Below, piece by piece: positions 12,494 to 24,175 of a stretch of DNA of 64,000 nt. The DNA comes from Ophioderma brevispina (lineage: Eukaryota > Echinodermata > Ophiuroidea > Amphilepidida > Ophiodermatidae). The stretch lies in assembly GCA_023653785.1 (NCBI GenBank), contig JAMKCH010002894.1, forward strand, positions 34,321 through 98,320, in the 5' to 3' direction. Position 1 is the stretch's first letter; every line of letters starts with the position of its first letter. The notes under the pieces were generated by a model. The model was not told where the DNA came from. It was given only the letters and a program-made list of their open reading frames with translations, and ran no database searches. Position numbers and translations under genes: made by a program.

Positions 12494-14003
12494 GCTCTTT
12501 ATAACATTCCACACAGCATTAAGCATTTATCATAGCATTTTTCTACTGACTCCAAATTAAAATGACAATAAACAGTAAGAGTTAATTATGTACAAATTGT
12601 GTTATATAAATGCAATATTGTTCTTTTGCCGCGCAATGAAATGGTTAAACCGATGCCCTATCACAATTTCGAATGTTAAGCATCATTTCATGTAAACTAC
12701 TTCAGTTGGGCAACAGTTAAATAACTTTGTCTGTCTGTGTGGGCGAGTGTTCGTTTTTTTGAAGTATTTTGAAGTATATGGCTTTTAACTTGGTCGTAAG
12801 CACTTTATACAAAAATGAAACAAAACAAAAACAAAAAGCAAAAAAGAAACGGAATAAACTGCATGTTAACGAATTATTAATGATTAATGAGCATCGTAGC
12901 TAAAGCACCCTAAAAGTCTCAGTTAATTCGAGGGATGGTAAAAACAGCATTATTCCTTATAACTATTCGGCTAATTTTATGACCATCCTTTACACATCGG
13001 GCTGTACCACTTTTCCCTGCGGGGTATGAAAGGTCATCAAAGTTCCTGGGTTCACAGCTGTTTGACCCCATGCAAATTGTCTCTTTTAGAACAAATTTAA
13101 GGAGTGGCGACACAATTTTGACAATTGTTATAAGTAGAGACATGCAAGATCTATCATCTGTGCATATATGCCCATTCTCCATAGAAAGACGTGTTAAACT
13201 CGATTTTGAAGAAAAATCATATTTGCCCGCAATGAAATTTCATAAAATAGGATGTAGTTAGTTGAATAAATAATTCAAATCGGTTGTCAAAAGTGTGTCG
13301 CCGTCGATATTTTTTTGTTTAATTCTGGTTTTGTCATAATAAATGAGACCTTCAAACAGCTGTGGGTTTTGCGGCGGAATTTACTATGCAGGTCAAATTA
13401 TTTCCTTTCATATAAAGCAAAAATACGACAAAAACCATTGTACGGTTTTGGCGTAAAATTACAAATCGGCGTATTTTCATGCCTGTTTGTACATGTTGTA
13501 GTATCAATTTATTGTTTGCCATTCCCAAATTTGCACTTGCAATGTGACATTTTATTTTTTCTCTTTTCCATTTGCATTGCGATATTAGTTTATGCGTGCA
13601 TTTTTAGAGTATAGCTTTAACATTCATTAATGGCAAAAATGTAACGAGTAAATACTAAACTATGAATGTTGACATCAGATTTTGAAGCACGGGAATAAAA
13701 TGCGGTTTCTATAGCCTTGAGCGTGAGACATTTGTCGCACTGTTGATGACTCAAATATCCGGTACTTGAACTTAAAATGCAAAGCTTAGGAAGACCAAAA
13801 TGCCGTTTATTATTGTTAAATTAGATGAATGGGGAAATTTTTAGACATTACATGCTGCCTAATTTCCACGGAACTGGCTAGAAGAAAACCAAACAAAAAC
13901 AATAGTTGGGTCATCTTGAGCTAGTCCGTGGACCGTGGAAGAGTGGAGGTTAAGTTCTTAGTTGATGTGTCTTCATTAAGAGTTAATGAACAATGTTAAT
14001 AGA
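12494..14003. other. No supported gene or repeat
   Basis: Frames at 12919-13182 and 13315-13614 have no recognisable domain. The second is hydrophobic but AT-driven. Nothing else is supported. Confidence 0.5.
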
Positions 14004-14850
14004 TTAGGGTTATAAATCAAAATCCCATTGTAGAAGTTTGGGGAAGAATGTTTGAAGATGTTTTTCTATAGTTTGAAGGGTGCTGAATCATAATTTTTGG
14101 GTCCAACCGTTTGGAAATGTTGGGAACTTGTAAAATAAGAGGGTAAAATTAGTACAGGGGTAAATTTGAAATCAAGTCAAATTGTGTTTAAATGTACACA
14201 AATGTATTTGTCCATTGTAAGGATTCAAAAAAGGTATAGTTTGTATAGTTTCCGATCTTTAGTTACACGGCTACAGCCCTGATAAGGTTCAAGGTCATTC
14301 TCGGGCAAAACAAATCCAATGCTCAGATTTTGTTGAAACTGGTATCAAATTATTGCCCTGGTCATACTGAAGCAGAAAATTAATTTCAATTCTTTGGGTG
14401 GCAGCTCTGTATACAATTTGAGGTCAAGTTTTGGTGACCTTGGTTACATTTTGCCCACTAATTACGAAATCAAACTTGTAAAAATAAGGCAAGACGAACA
14501 ATTTGACACCAGTTTCAACAAAATCGGCGCACACTGGGAACGTTTACCCCAGGATGACTTTGCAACCTAATAGGGCTGTTATACTGTTTAACTAAGGGTT
14601 CAGAACCTAGACAAACTATACCCTTTTTAATCCTTATTAATGAGATAAATACATGGTGTACCAATAAACACAATGACTTAATTGCAAATTTACCCTGTTA
14701 ATAATTTTACCCTTATTTTACAAAGTTCCCACATTCCCAGAGGTTGGATCAAATTCTGATTCAGCAACCTTAAAACTATAGAAAATAACATCTTCAACCT
14801 TCTCCCCAAACTTCTAGAATGGGATGCTGATTATAACCCTACTAAATGGG
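14004..14850 (+). mobile_element. Foldback element FB-B, full-length copy
   Basis: The left arm (about 14004-14300) and right arm (about 14560-14850) are inverted copies of each other. AGGGTTATAA..CCCATT.TAGAAGTTTGGGGA recurs on the opposite strand at the right end. Inside come GCTGAATCA, GGGAACTT.GTAAAATAA.GGGTAAAATTA and GGATT.AAAAA.GGTATAGTTTG. The middle (14300-14560) carries CTGTATACAATTTGAGGTCAAG, shared with the truncated copy at 8640-9175. It has no open frame, so it is a non-autonomous foldback element with arms near 290 bp. Target duplications are not clear. Confidence 0.85.
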
Positions 14851-15249
14851 GTGTCTCTCGTTGTTGTAAGTGTGAGCGGTGGCTGGGGTGGTTTAACTAC
14901 ATCTTTATACAGGGCCATAAATTGCTGGCTGTAAAAGTAAACAAAATGTCCGTCTTGGTACAGGGATCATAAAAAGTGATTAGTTACAAGTCAAAAAACT
15001 TGTCAAATATCAAAGATCATCACAAATGTCAAATCTTTAATATTGTGTTAATTCTTTAAAATAGGGCCAAATTTTTACCATTTCAGCAAGAAGATTCAAC
15101 AGAGATAGTTACATTTCTCTTTTGTATTTGTAATTATCAGAATGTCCAATAATTTTGTTGCCGTCTTGATACTTAGATCTAAACAACACGAAAGTAACAT
15201 GTAAAAAAATGTGACACTTTTGGTCTGAAATCGTTCAAATGAACCTCAA
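14851..15249. other. No supported gene or repeat
   Basis: Unique-looking AT-rich sequence between the foldback element and a TG microsatellite. Confidence 0.5.
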
Positions 15250-15305
15250 GGTGTGTGTGGTGTGTGTGTGTGGTGTGTGTGTGCGCGCACGCGGTGCGGC
15301 GTGTT
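15250..15305 (+). repeat. TG/CG microsatellite
   Basis: GTGTGTGGTGTGTGTG repeats followed by GTGCGCGCACGCGG. The alternating purine/pyrimidine run could adopt Z-DNA. Confidence 0.9.
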
Positions 15306-15479
15306 GTGTGGTTTTTGTGTTTGTTAGAGGGACCCGTAATGCCATGGAAAAATTCCGGACATAGTGAAATGGTCCTTACTGAAATCACTTCACAAATCTG
15401 AAAACAATGTACATTTTTGTAAAAAATAATAATTAATAATAATTTGTATTTTAACGCGTGACATATCCACGTAAACGTG

Positions 15480-15740
15480 ATCAAGGTGCTGTGTGCGGCT
15501 GCCATTAAAAGGCGCTCAGCACATCAGAGAAACCACATTACCAGAACAGATTTTATGCCAAGAAGCTCATTTAGATGCAGGAGGAAACCGGGTACCGGGA
15601 GAAACCTGCGGGAACGCGTATGGATCGAGAGAAACAAAATTCACATAAGCCAACGAGCACGAAGCCCCTGCGGGAATCGAACCCGAGACCTCATGGTGAA
15701 AGCCGAGGGAAGATACGCTGCGCCAAAACGTAGGGAGGAA
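15480..15740 (-). mobile_element. tRNA-derived SINE-2 with conserved core motif
   Basis: Read on the minus strand, the head has an A-box-like TGGCGCAGCGTATC (near 15718) and a B box GGGTTCGATTCCC (15672-15684). The body then contains GGTTTCTCCCGGTACCCGG and GGTTTCCTCCTGCAT (about 15570-15615), ending in GCATAAAATCTG..GGTAATGTGGTTT. A GTTTTCTCC..GGTACTCCGGTTTCCTCC core is known from SINE families spread across many animals. Assignment to a particular named core domain is from memory. The frame at 15477-15749 only reads through this SINE. Confidence 0.8.
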
Positions 15741-15975
15741 AGTAACTAATATTTTCCCTTGTAAGCTTCATTTCTCAGCCAAGGATGCTGACACACTGCC
15801 AGCATTTTATCAAACTTGAAAAACATGCAGTTATCAGCTCACAGGCCATTGCTATGTTAATCCAGGCTAATCTCTTTTCATTTTTCAGATCAATATCTTA
15901 CTGCAAGCCTGAAGTAAAATGCCCGAATCCCGGTCTGAATGCTTTTGAATTGTGGCACAAAACATGTTAGATACA
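15741..15975. other. No feature seen
   Basis: A short unique stretch between SINE-2 and a hairpin. Confidence 0.4.
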
Positions 15976-16041
15976 CTGTAAATTCTGGCAGGGAAAATCA
16001 AGGTGTTGAACCTTGATTTTCCGTGGCAGAAATTGCCACGA
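15976..16041. repeat. Short strong hairpin
   Basis: GGAAAATCAAGGT and ACCTTGATTTTCC pair perfectly around a 5-base loop (GTTGA). The stem extends imperfectly outwards through GGCA/TGGC to AATTCTG / CAGAAATT. It could be the core of a small MITE. No flanking duplication is evident. Confidence 0.75.
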
Positions 16042-16383
16042 ATTACACGAACTTTTGCTGTTTTTACTGTTTTTACAGAATGTTAAACATCCAAATTGTT
16101 TTCAAATTTGTGGATGTGATTTCAATAAGGATCCATTTCATTATGTCTGAGTATTTTACATGCCATTATGTCCCTTAAAGCAAGGCGGGCAATATCGGAA
16201 TGACAGTTCGTAAACTGCATTCATAATCCTGTTTGTTGATTAAAACATGTATCAGTATACTGATAGTTAATTTTGTTTTTAATGTAAGTAATTAAGTTGT
16301 TGACAGCTGATGACTTGCATGGCCGTTTTAACCGTTAACACGGTTAGATGCATTTACAGTCCACATGTTATACATACACTTGA

Positions 16384-16568
16384 CCCGGTGTAAATGAGAT
16401 ATAGTCCTCCTGGAGCCATAGTCCAGGCTCCATAGGCGATAACGGAATGAAAGTGAAATGAATGTCGCGTGAAGAGTCGACGGGAGAGTCGACTGAATCG
16501 AGTGCCCTATTCTTAACCGTTGCAGATGGACTATGAGTCCGAGGGACTATATCTCCTGCCACACCGGG
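16384..16568 (+). mobile_element. MITE-M, copy 1 (185 bp)
   Basis: It starts CCCGGTGTAAATGAGATATAG and ends with its inverted counterpart ..CTATATCTCCTGCCACACCGGG. Inside come GGAGCCATAGTCCAGGCTCC, GATAACGGAAT, GTGAAGAGTCGAC, GAATCGAGTGCCCTATT and GGACTATGAGTCC. The same order is found at 19702-19877 and, inverted and interrupted, at 58855-59906. It has no coding frame. No certain target duplication is visible here. Confidence 0.85.
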
Positions 16569-16632
16569 ATTTGACTAAGTATGCATTTCACTGAATACAC
16601 AATGGTCACTACTACGTGATAAGGTCAACCGT

Positions 16633-16975
16633 ACCACACCTCAATATATCAACCCCAGAGGGTGTATTGAGGCAATCCCATAATGCACCAGTTTTGGGAA
16701 ATTTCACCTGAATAGGGTCATGTGATCCCACAAAAATCATATTCCTAACACAAAAACCTGAATTTTATGCCCATTTTAGCCCACAAAGTGTTATTTTAAT
16801 AAATAAAATAATTACAATTTTTAGCATGATCATGAAATGTCTTCTGTTTCTTAAACTTTTGGAACACTTTTTTGTCCCTAGTACTGACATGTGTTTAGTA
16901 CAGTACAGTATAGTATAGGCACATTGCAATCCATTATGGGATTGGTTCAAACCTCGATCTGTATCAACCCTAAAC
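16633..16975. repeat. Possible inverted-repeat element
   Basis: CAATCCCATAATG on the left (about 16672-16686) is matched by CATTATGGGATTG on the right (about 16931-16944). Flanking blocks match more loosely (CAACCC..GGGTGTATTGAGG against CCTCGATCTGTATCAACCC). The arms are diverged, so this is a tentative 340-bp foldback element. Confidence 0.5.
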
Positions 16976-17109
16976 TCTTTCGCCTCTCCAGACGACTATA
17001 ACTCTCGCTCAGAGATCCTCTTTGTTTTTCTTTTCAAAAAATACAAAACTAAAACTAAAATAATAAAATAATGCATTTTATGCCCATATTTGTAATTAGC
17101 ATGAGAAGT

Positions 17110-17209
17110 CCATTCAAATGAGTCCAAACAACCCTAGTCTTAGGTCAGTGGATGTTGAGATGGCTTCCCAAATAATTATTTTTTTTTAATTATTTTACGT
17201 TCGAGAAAG
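17110..17209 (+). repeat. Foldback repeat FB-C, partial copy interrupted by a SINE
   Basis: CATTCAAATGAGTCCAAACA, CCTAGTCTTAGGTCAGT and GATGGCTTCCCAAAT match an arm of the element at 33783-34107. Just beyond the SINE, sequence resumes with TTTCCCAAATGACC.CACGTTATTTGGAAAGCC (from about 17576), which resembles the same element. The SINE therefore appears to have inserted into an older FB-C copy. Confidence 0.6.
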
Positions 17210-17577
17210 TGGCATGGTCTAGCAGCTACCAAGCTTACCTCTGGACCAAAGGGTCCCCGGTTCTAATCTCAGTGAGACCGCTTGCTGGATTTAATTGGAG
17301 AACTTAATTTGGGATTTAATTTGTATAACAGATATTGATTAAAACCTAAATACCACTCTCTCCGTGGTTCATTTGAAATTGGCAAAGGAACCATGAAAGC
17401 TTGCACTCCCTATTCGTTGTGTTTCGTCACGTTCGTAGTGTGTTTGAATTTAGCAACATGGGGCTGCCTCTAAGTTGCATTGTTCCTGTCAAGTAATTTA
17501 TAAGTTGTAAATTCTTTAGCAATTTGGCCAAGAGGCCAGGATTTGAGATTAAATAAACCTTGATTATTATTATTATT
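17210..17577 (+). mobile_element. tRNA-derived SINE-1, copy 2
   Basis: The tRNA-like head contains GCATGGTCTAGCAGCTACC and a decayed B box (GGTTCTAATCTC near 17260). The body shares CGCTTGCTGG, AACTTAATTTGGGATTTAATTTGTAT and CATTTGAAATTGGCAAAGGAACCATGAAAGC, in parts, with 11139-11380. It ends in GGATTTGAGATTAAATAAACC and an (ATT)n tail at 17562-17577, typical of a SINE mobilised by a LINE. The decayed B box suggests it no longer transcribes well. Confidence 0.85.
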
Positions 17578-18350
17578 TCCCAAATGACCACACGTTATTT
17601 GGAAAGCCACCTGCAAACACTGACTAAAATGTTATAACCTTGTAGGAGAGTTGAAAGTGTAGTCAATATTTTAAATCCCAGATCAATATATAAGTATAAA
17701 TATTTGATTTAAAATAAAATCCCATATTAATTTATTTTGGTGGCACGGGTCTGTAATATACATTTTACGTTTGACGACATTGATACACACTTTATTATAA
17801 GCGACACGGCCTAAGTGTGGTTCTTATCTTAAAATAGCGCATTTCAAATTACCATATTAAAATTCAAACCAAACACTTATATAAAAGGTGCTAAAAGGTG
17901 ATAAACTAGAGCATATAAAGTGGGTCACATAAGTTGATTAATATACAAGGGAATTAAAATTCATTGACCGCAGGAAAGAAAAAAGTGTATTAATGTACTA
18001 ATATGGAAAAAGGATGTTCGGATAAAGACTATCGGCGAAGTAACTGATTTATCCATAGATTAATAGCAGATATAATACTTTCAATACTGTGGGGTATGTC
18101 AAATCTAAAAGAATTAAATGCCATCTCCCTGAATATTAGTGACCAGTCAATGTACATCATACTACATTGACTCCAGCAAATAACAGCGCTGCCGATATTA
18201 CTTAAACCGCCAGGTATGCAAAGGACAAAGCACTGCAGACTCCTTTTTTTATCTGGACGTGCAGTGCCATTGTTACTGCCTTTGCAGATAAAAAGATTTC
18301 AGATGTTATCACCACCACGATTCAGGGACATTTTTCGGGAAGTCCCCCCC
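17578..18350. other. No supported gene
   Basis: The first part may belong to FB-C. The rest is unique AT-rich sequence with no recognisable frame. Confidence 0.45.
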
Positions 18351-18470
18351 CCCCATGACAAAACAACCAATCTAGCGGAAGTGGAAACATTATTTTTGAT
18401 TATCTATTTTTGATTATGTAATCAAAAATAATGTTTCTTCTTTTGCTACATTAGTTGTTTTGTCATGGGG
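18351..18470. mobile_element. Hairpin MITE, about 120 bp
   Basis: CCCCATGACAAAACAAC at the left end pairs with GTTGTTTTGTCATGGGG at the right. Towards the centre AAACATTATTTTTGATTA pairs with TAATCAAAAATAATGTTT. No target duplication is obvious because the left flank is a run of C. Confidence 0.8.
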
Positions 18471-19559
18471 AAAAAGGTCACGTGTGTGACTTCTAGAAGA
18501 ATGACCCTTATGGAGCTATATTTTCATGATGTAAACACAAAATACCTACCCTCGTTCACGAATAAATAAACCTCGATCTTCTACCTTATATACATTCAAT
18601 TAACTTTTACCGTATATTTCATCATTTATTTCAAAAGGAAACGAAGATGAACAACATTTATGAAAGAAAAGTTGTTTTGAAGACTGTGATCTAGCATCTT
18701 TGTGCAGAACCATAGCCCATAGCTTGCTGCCTAACCCCGTTTCTATGCAATTTACACCATTTTAAGAAGAAATAGAAAACCACTGGTATTCACGGACCTA
18801 TTTGAAATACAGGTAAACTAATCTTTGATGCGATTATTTTTAAGGTGTTTAATAGTAATTTCAGCAATTTACGGTAGTATATTGCATGTCTTGCATATAG
18901 ATCGATGGATACCCTTTACTTTTGTTTTCTTCTAAAACCATGGTGAATTGAATAGAAATTAAGTTCAGCAATAAGTTACGGTCTTGGTTCTACTCAAAGA
19001 TGTTAGATCGCATTTTTTCAAAATAACATTTCTTTCATGACTCTTGATTTTATCTTCGTTTTACTTTCCAATCAATGGTAAAATATACTCAACCTTTTAA
19101 ATGTTAATTATAATATTTATGGTGGAAAAATGTTTCGCCGATGTATCTAATCAAAATTAACAATATTTCCTTTGACCTCATGACCTAAGTGTCTTAATCG
19201 TATGAATAGTCGGCAGTGGGAATCTCATGACCATTCCGTTAGAATACGTTAGAATAGTTTGTATTGCATTTATTTTTGATGCAGCCTACCCGTAAAGCTC
19301 GCATGAGAAATTAATAAATACAAACCCGAATTTACTATAATTCACTATTAAAGTAACTATAAATTAAAAGGGTACGTGAAAATTATCTTACACTGTTTAA
19401 CGGAATATTTTTAAATATATGGCGGTTCTAATTGATTAATCATAGCAAAATCCCAATTTAGTAATTTGTATAAGAGTTTGCTCGCCTTAAAGCCCAGTCT
19501 TAATTGAAACTATTAAAAATAACTAGCGGTATGTCAATAATGCTAATTATTTTGATGGC
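18471..19559. other. No supported gene or repeat
   Basis: Unique AT-rich sequence with no recognisable frame. Confidence 0.5.
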
Positions 19560-20035
19560 ACATGTTCAGGTCCAGTGGATAAAGCGCCCGACTCGCATGC
19601 CAAAGGGTGTGGGTTCGAGCCCCGCTGAGGCCAATGTATTTCGCCCTTGAGTAAGGCGCTTTACCTCAATTACTCCTCTCTACCCAGGTGTACGAATGGG
19701 TACCAGTGTGAAAGCAGATATAGTCCGGCGGGAGCCACGGTCCGGGGCTCCATAGACGATAACGGAATAAAGCGTGAAACTAATGTTACGTGAAGAGTCA
19801 ACTGAATCGATTGCCCTATTGTTCACCATTGTTCCGGGACTATGAGTACGCCGGACTATAATTACTTCTACACCGGTATTATTCAATGTTGGGAAAGTAA
19901 CAGATTCGCTGTAGAGGAGTTGTGGCGATCCCCCTACAGCAACATTATATGGTGGAGTCTGGCCCAATCGCTTCGAAAGAGAGATGGGCACTCCGTCCCT
20001 GTGTACTCAGGTCCGCCCCTTTACCTTTACCGTAT
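19560..20035 (+). mobile_element. tRNA-derived SINE-3, split by MITE-M
   Basis: The head is tRNA-like (CCAGTGGATAAAGCGCCCGA, then B box GGTTCGAGCCCC near 19611). The body runs CCCTTGAGTAAGGCGCTTTA, CCCAGGTGTACGAATGGGTA up to about 19701. After a MITE-M insertion it resumes with GTTGGGAAAGTAACAGATTC, AATCGCTTCGAAAGAGAGAT and ends at GTCCGCCCCTTTACCTTTACC. Bodies of this kind are familiar from invertebrate deuterostome SINEs, which is one reason for the organism guess. Confidence 0.8.
19702..19877 (+). mobile_element. MITE-M, copy 2, nested in SINE-3
   Basis: Begins ACCAGTGTGAAAGCAGATAT and ends with the inverted form ATAATTACTTCTACACCGGT. Internal order matches copy 1: GGAGCCACGGTCCGGGGCTC, GATAACGGAATAAAGCGTGA, GTGAAGAGTCAACTGAATCG, GCCCTATTGTTCACCATTGT. 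It separates two parts of SINE-3. Confidence 0.85.
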
Positions 20036-22660
20036 GTCAATAGTCAATAGTTTTTACTGTTTATTTGCGCTTTTTATAATCAATGCCTTTGATTGTTAAA
20101 TTTAAAGAATGTACAATTTCGGTACTACCTCGTAATTCAATTACCTTTGAATCATGGCTAAATTCTTTAGCTAACAATTACATTATGTTTTGACATTCTC
20201 ATTCTCGAAATTACTTAATTACCAAAATGCTCAATTTAAAAAAAAACGCTTTCAAAATTTACAGTGTCATAAGGAGTCCACTGAAAAAACAGATTTGGAG
20301 CATTGAAGCATTGCCACAATCAGTCTGGGTAATTCCCAGATATGGGCATCATATCTATCCACGGCAAATGACTGTTAATATTGTAGTGTCGATGTTCTTA
20401 AAAAATGTACCACAGCTTTAAATACACATTTTCATTATAAAATATTTAAAAAAAAGATTTTGTTTTGAAAATAAAATATTAATAGCGGCTCTTATACTAT
20501 AGTTACGCCACCAAATCCACACACATTTGCCGATAAAAATAGACATTTTGTTCATGGATTAAGATCATACCCAAATTTGGGAAATTGCCCGGGGGGACAA
20601 TGCATTATTTATCCATGTTGCACCACGGTTAAATTGTGACAGGGTTCACATGCGGACAGAAACAGCTGTTAATGTTATGCAACAAAATCTGGCTAGGGAG
20701 ATGCATTGCACCATAATACTCTTTAGGCAAGCGTGGTTTATAATGTTACGATTCTTCTACATGGGCTACGCTCAGCATTGTAGTAGGGGCAACCCGTAAC
20801 AAATATCTTAGCCCGCCTATGGAATGACCAATGGTGTCCACTCAATCACACCCAGGTGTGACACCAATTTATTTAGGTTCAACTATAAGATGGATAGGAA
20901 ACTTAAAAAGGCGGTTCCGATCGTCTTTGGGACCCCGATTTACCCGGACGTAGTATCGGATTTTTGATATCAGATTGAAAGGCCGTTCGTATTTTCTCAT
21001 TGTCGTCTGAAATTTTAGCCCTCGAATCCATTCATTCCAAGATATAAACAAAAAACCACGTTTTAGTGGTTTAACCACGCTTTTTTAGCACAGTAGTGAA
21101 TATAGTAAAAGGAAACTTCTACGTGATGAACGTTTTTAATGGGCATAATTCGCCATCACGGTAGAAAGCACCTTCCGATTACAATAACCTGTAGCAGTGC
21201 AATGAGTGTAAAATGAATACTCGGCTCCCGAAGCCAAAAAAGGGTTTCGAAAATATTCGCCGTTTTTTCGGAGCTAATAAAAATGGTTTAATATAATCCT
21301 CGCTCGTAAAACAAGCACACACTTACCTCAGGTCTTTTATCATAATAGATGCATAAAATTCCATATGATTAATTAATTCGGAGATACAAAATTCAGGGGA
21401 AACATCCTTCCACATATTAATTGGTTCCAAAAACAGTGACGACCCAGAGGCCAATACTAGCACCATACTCAACATGTGAAAGCAAATTGTAGATGATATT
21501 TTGTTTAGTTCTAAGCCTTTTTTGCAAATCACTGTTGATGATTTGTATTATAGAGACGTTTAGGAAACAACTTGGGTGAGTAATTTATCTGAGTCTGTAT
21601 TGTGTGAATTCAGTAGTAAATCTTCTGCTACACGTTTTTAAGGACACTCTTCTGCAAACCTAAAATAGAGCGGTCCATAAGGAAAACGTCATTCCGATTA
21701 AAGAATGCGTCTGATTTGCTCGTATATTTAGGGTTGCATTGCGAACTAATTGAATAGGGCTTTGCAACATGCATTATTTCGTCTACCATCAAAACCGCGA
21801 GTTTGTTTCCTACGGTACTTGATGGGGTGTATGTGCAAGTGCCAGGCTCTCATATCAAGTAGAGAACACAATACACATAAATCGGAACAACCACCTTTAA
21901 CCCAGATACTTAAATTACTTGTTTAAGTATAAGCTTACATGTCAAATACCATTCTTGGAGTTCAGCAAATATCAACTGTTCATTTTAAAGGGAAGTCGAA
22001 TCAGGGCATCAATCATATTATCGAGTATTTAATTGCAAGATTATTCACTTTGGTCACGTGGTTGACTCCTAGTTCTCTGCCCGGATAGTAACATGATAAC
22101 AAGTTAAATGTCCTTTTTGTACACAGTTGCAATTATTTCTTTCTGAAAAAGGTCTTCTAATATTTTATACTTTTATTTTGTTTTGTTGTTGTTGTTGTGT
22201 TTTTGGCTGGGGGTGGGGTTTGTTTTTAGGTTTTTTCTTGTGGGGGGGTGTTTTGTTCCCTGAATTGGAAAAACAGTATATCTGTTCGATACGACGGTCC
22301 TTTTTGTAAGTTTTATCTGTCTGTATTATTCCTGTCCCCTTTTTACTAGTTTTTTTTTTATCTGTCCTTATTACTACTGTCCCAGTGCATTGTTTTCTTG
22401 TACCATACGGGCCTTACGTTTGTATGTTTTTGGCCCATTTGTACACTCTATCTCTGTAATTTGTTGCTATCGTACTTCACCGTGTCACACTTGTTTCTTC
22501 GCGTTTCATTTCCCATCCCCTCGCCAAGTTGGTACACCTTGCGTCACATCCCTCATTTTCGCATATTCCAGGTTACCGCTGGTAACAATTTTTGATCCTT
22601 GACGTGTTTTTGTTTCTGCGTCCATTGCACTCACCATTACTCACCTATAGACGGGGGCAA
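20036..22660. other. No supported gene; G/T-rich tract
   Basis: No recognisable exon. A T/G-rich run with GGGGGTGGGG and TGGGGGGGTG lies at about 22180-22250. The minus frame at 20869-21078 looks protein-like in composition but has no motif I know. It could belong to an uncharacterised repeat. Confidence 0.45.
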
Positions 22661-22663
22661 AAT

Positions 22664-23055
22664 TGGATTGGAAAGGTATGGTTTGCTATATCTAGGACAA
22701 TTACTAGGGCAATAAGGCTTAAATGGTTCACGGCCCTTCAGAGGTAAAATGTTTAGAATACACAGATTCTTTTCAAAATGGGGTCAAATTTTGGTATTTT
22801 TGTTTGACTTTTGGAGTATAATTAAAGCGGAAATAATCAAAGGACCCAAAGGGTCTATGGGGCTAAACATTCTAGCCTCTGCTAAATACCTTTGAGCTGA
22901 ATAACATAAAGTAATTGTAAATTTTCTTTTGTAACATTTCCGTGCAAACAATTTGTCATCGATTTGAAACAAATCGGATCATAAGAAATTTTAATCTCAT
23001 GATGACCTTAAAAAAGTTGTAGATATAGCAAACTATACCTTTTTTAATCCTTAGG
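22664..23055 (+). mobile_element. Foldback-like element FB-A
   Basis: GGATTGGAAAGGTATGGTTTG followed by CTATATCT at 22665-22694 is mirrored by AGATATAGCAAACTATACCT and TTTTTTAATCC at 23021-23050. The terminal motif matches that of FB-B and of the large 48.7-56.5 kb structure, though the interior differs. The arms shown are short. The outer left arm may be deleted, because the right flank continues with (A)CCCCTGTTGATTTACCCCC while the left has only GGGGGCAAAATTGG. Confidence 0.55.
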
Positions 23056-23537
23056 ACCAGATAAACATGCATATACATATTTAAAGCCCATATGAAATGT
23101 TTAAAAAATTTAACCCCTGTTGATTTACCCCCTTTTCCTATCTCAAAATGGTAAAGGATTATAAAATGGCAACATCGAGATTTGGATTGGAATCAACAGG
23201 TCAACATTGTCTAGAAATCGTCAAAACATTTTGTGCAGACTATTTTTGCAAGGTTACATGGACCTACCGCACGACTAAGTATGTTTTACTTTTGAACTAT
23301 ACTCTAGAAATGCTCATCTAAATCATCAAATAGCATTATTTTACAATTATTTTGCTATTGATTCAATCAATGAGTTGTAGCGCATTTATTAATTCGAATG
23401 TCGTCCTTTGTCCATGGGCGCCGCCATTAGACATTATAAAAGACTAGCTAACAGACCATACATATAGATGAATAGGATATTTTTTCTTGAGACTTATGAA
23501 CTTGGCTAATCGGTGAATTTATTTGCACAATGTAGGA
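23056..23537. other. No supported gene or repeat
   Basis: Unique AT-rich sequence; perhaps the outer right flank of FB-A up to about 23180. Confidence 0.4.
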
Positions 23538-23545
23538 TTCTGGAT

Positions 23546-23697
23546 GGCTTATTATATTCGACGAAACGAAACGAAACAGGCTCAGTGCACCCATTGGATT
23601 ACACGCATTATTCCGTCAGAGTATAAAATGTATGATACAATACACATAAATCGTGTATTAATTTCCTTTCGCGTCGTTTCGTCGAATATAATAAGCC
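23546..23697. mobile_element. MITE with 8-bp target duplication (152 bp)
   Basis: Terminal inverted repeats GGCTTATTATATTCGACGAA / TTCGTCGAATATAATAAGCC are perfect over 20 bases. They continue imperfectly through a run of CGAAA repeats. Both sides are flanked by TTCTGGAT (23538-23545 and 23698-23705), a perfect 8-bp target-site duplication. An 8-bp duplication is typical of hAT and P superfamilies. The GG..CC ends are not classic hAT, so the superfamily remains open. Confidence 0.88.
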
Positions 23698-23889
23698 TTC
23701 TGGATTCTAAAATAAACTATATGTAATGAGAACATACAAATTGCCACGACAAGTATCTCGGCATGTAATTCGATCAGTATTGTGCCAAAGTCCGATAATT
23801 TTGAAAGTTCTGTGAATATATTCATTTTCGTGTTCTTTCACATTACACCGCGCTTGTAAACAATCGTACAAAAATGACTGAGATAGAAC

Positions 23890-24175
23890 CACTGACCTCT
23901 ACACATGGATAGCGGGTCTGACCTTGTCGACGAGGTCACAACAGGAAGTTGCTTTTCTACCATTGTAATATGGCGTGAAACAATGCATACACCTTGTCAA
24001 AGTTAAAGGAATTTTGTATAACAATAGAACATCTGTGTGGAATATGTGGCAAAAAACCAGCAGGTGTAGGCATTGTTTCCCGCCATATTACCAAGGTAGA
24101 AAACAACTTCCTGTTGTTTCACTCGGCGACCATTCAACTGTGCGGCAGCCCGCTGTCCATATGTAGAGGTCAGTG
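23890..24175. mobile_element. hAT-type MITE (286 bp)
   Basis: Long inverted arms: CACTGACCTCTACA..ATGGA.AGCGGG at the left is mirrored at the right end. Further in, GTCACAACAGGAAGTTG, TTTTCTACC, TAATATGGCG and GAAACAATGC are mirrored too. GATAGAAC flanks both sides (23882-23889 and 24176-24183), a perfect 8-bp target duplication. CA..TG ends plus an 8-bp duplication fit hAT. It has no transposase, so it is non-autonomous. Confidence 0.9.

Noticed and set aside
15477..15749. 90-codon frame with GNRTRDL
   Set aside because: This peptide word is the translation of a tRNA B box in a SINE and is a known false-gene signature.
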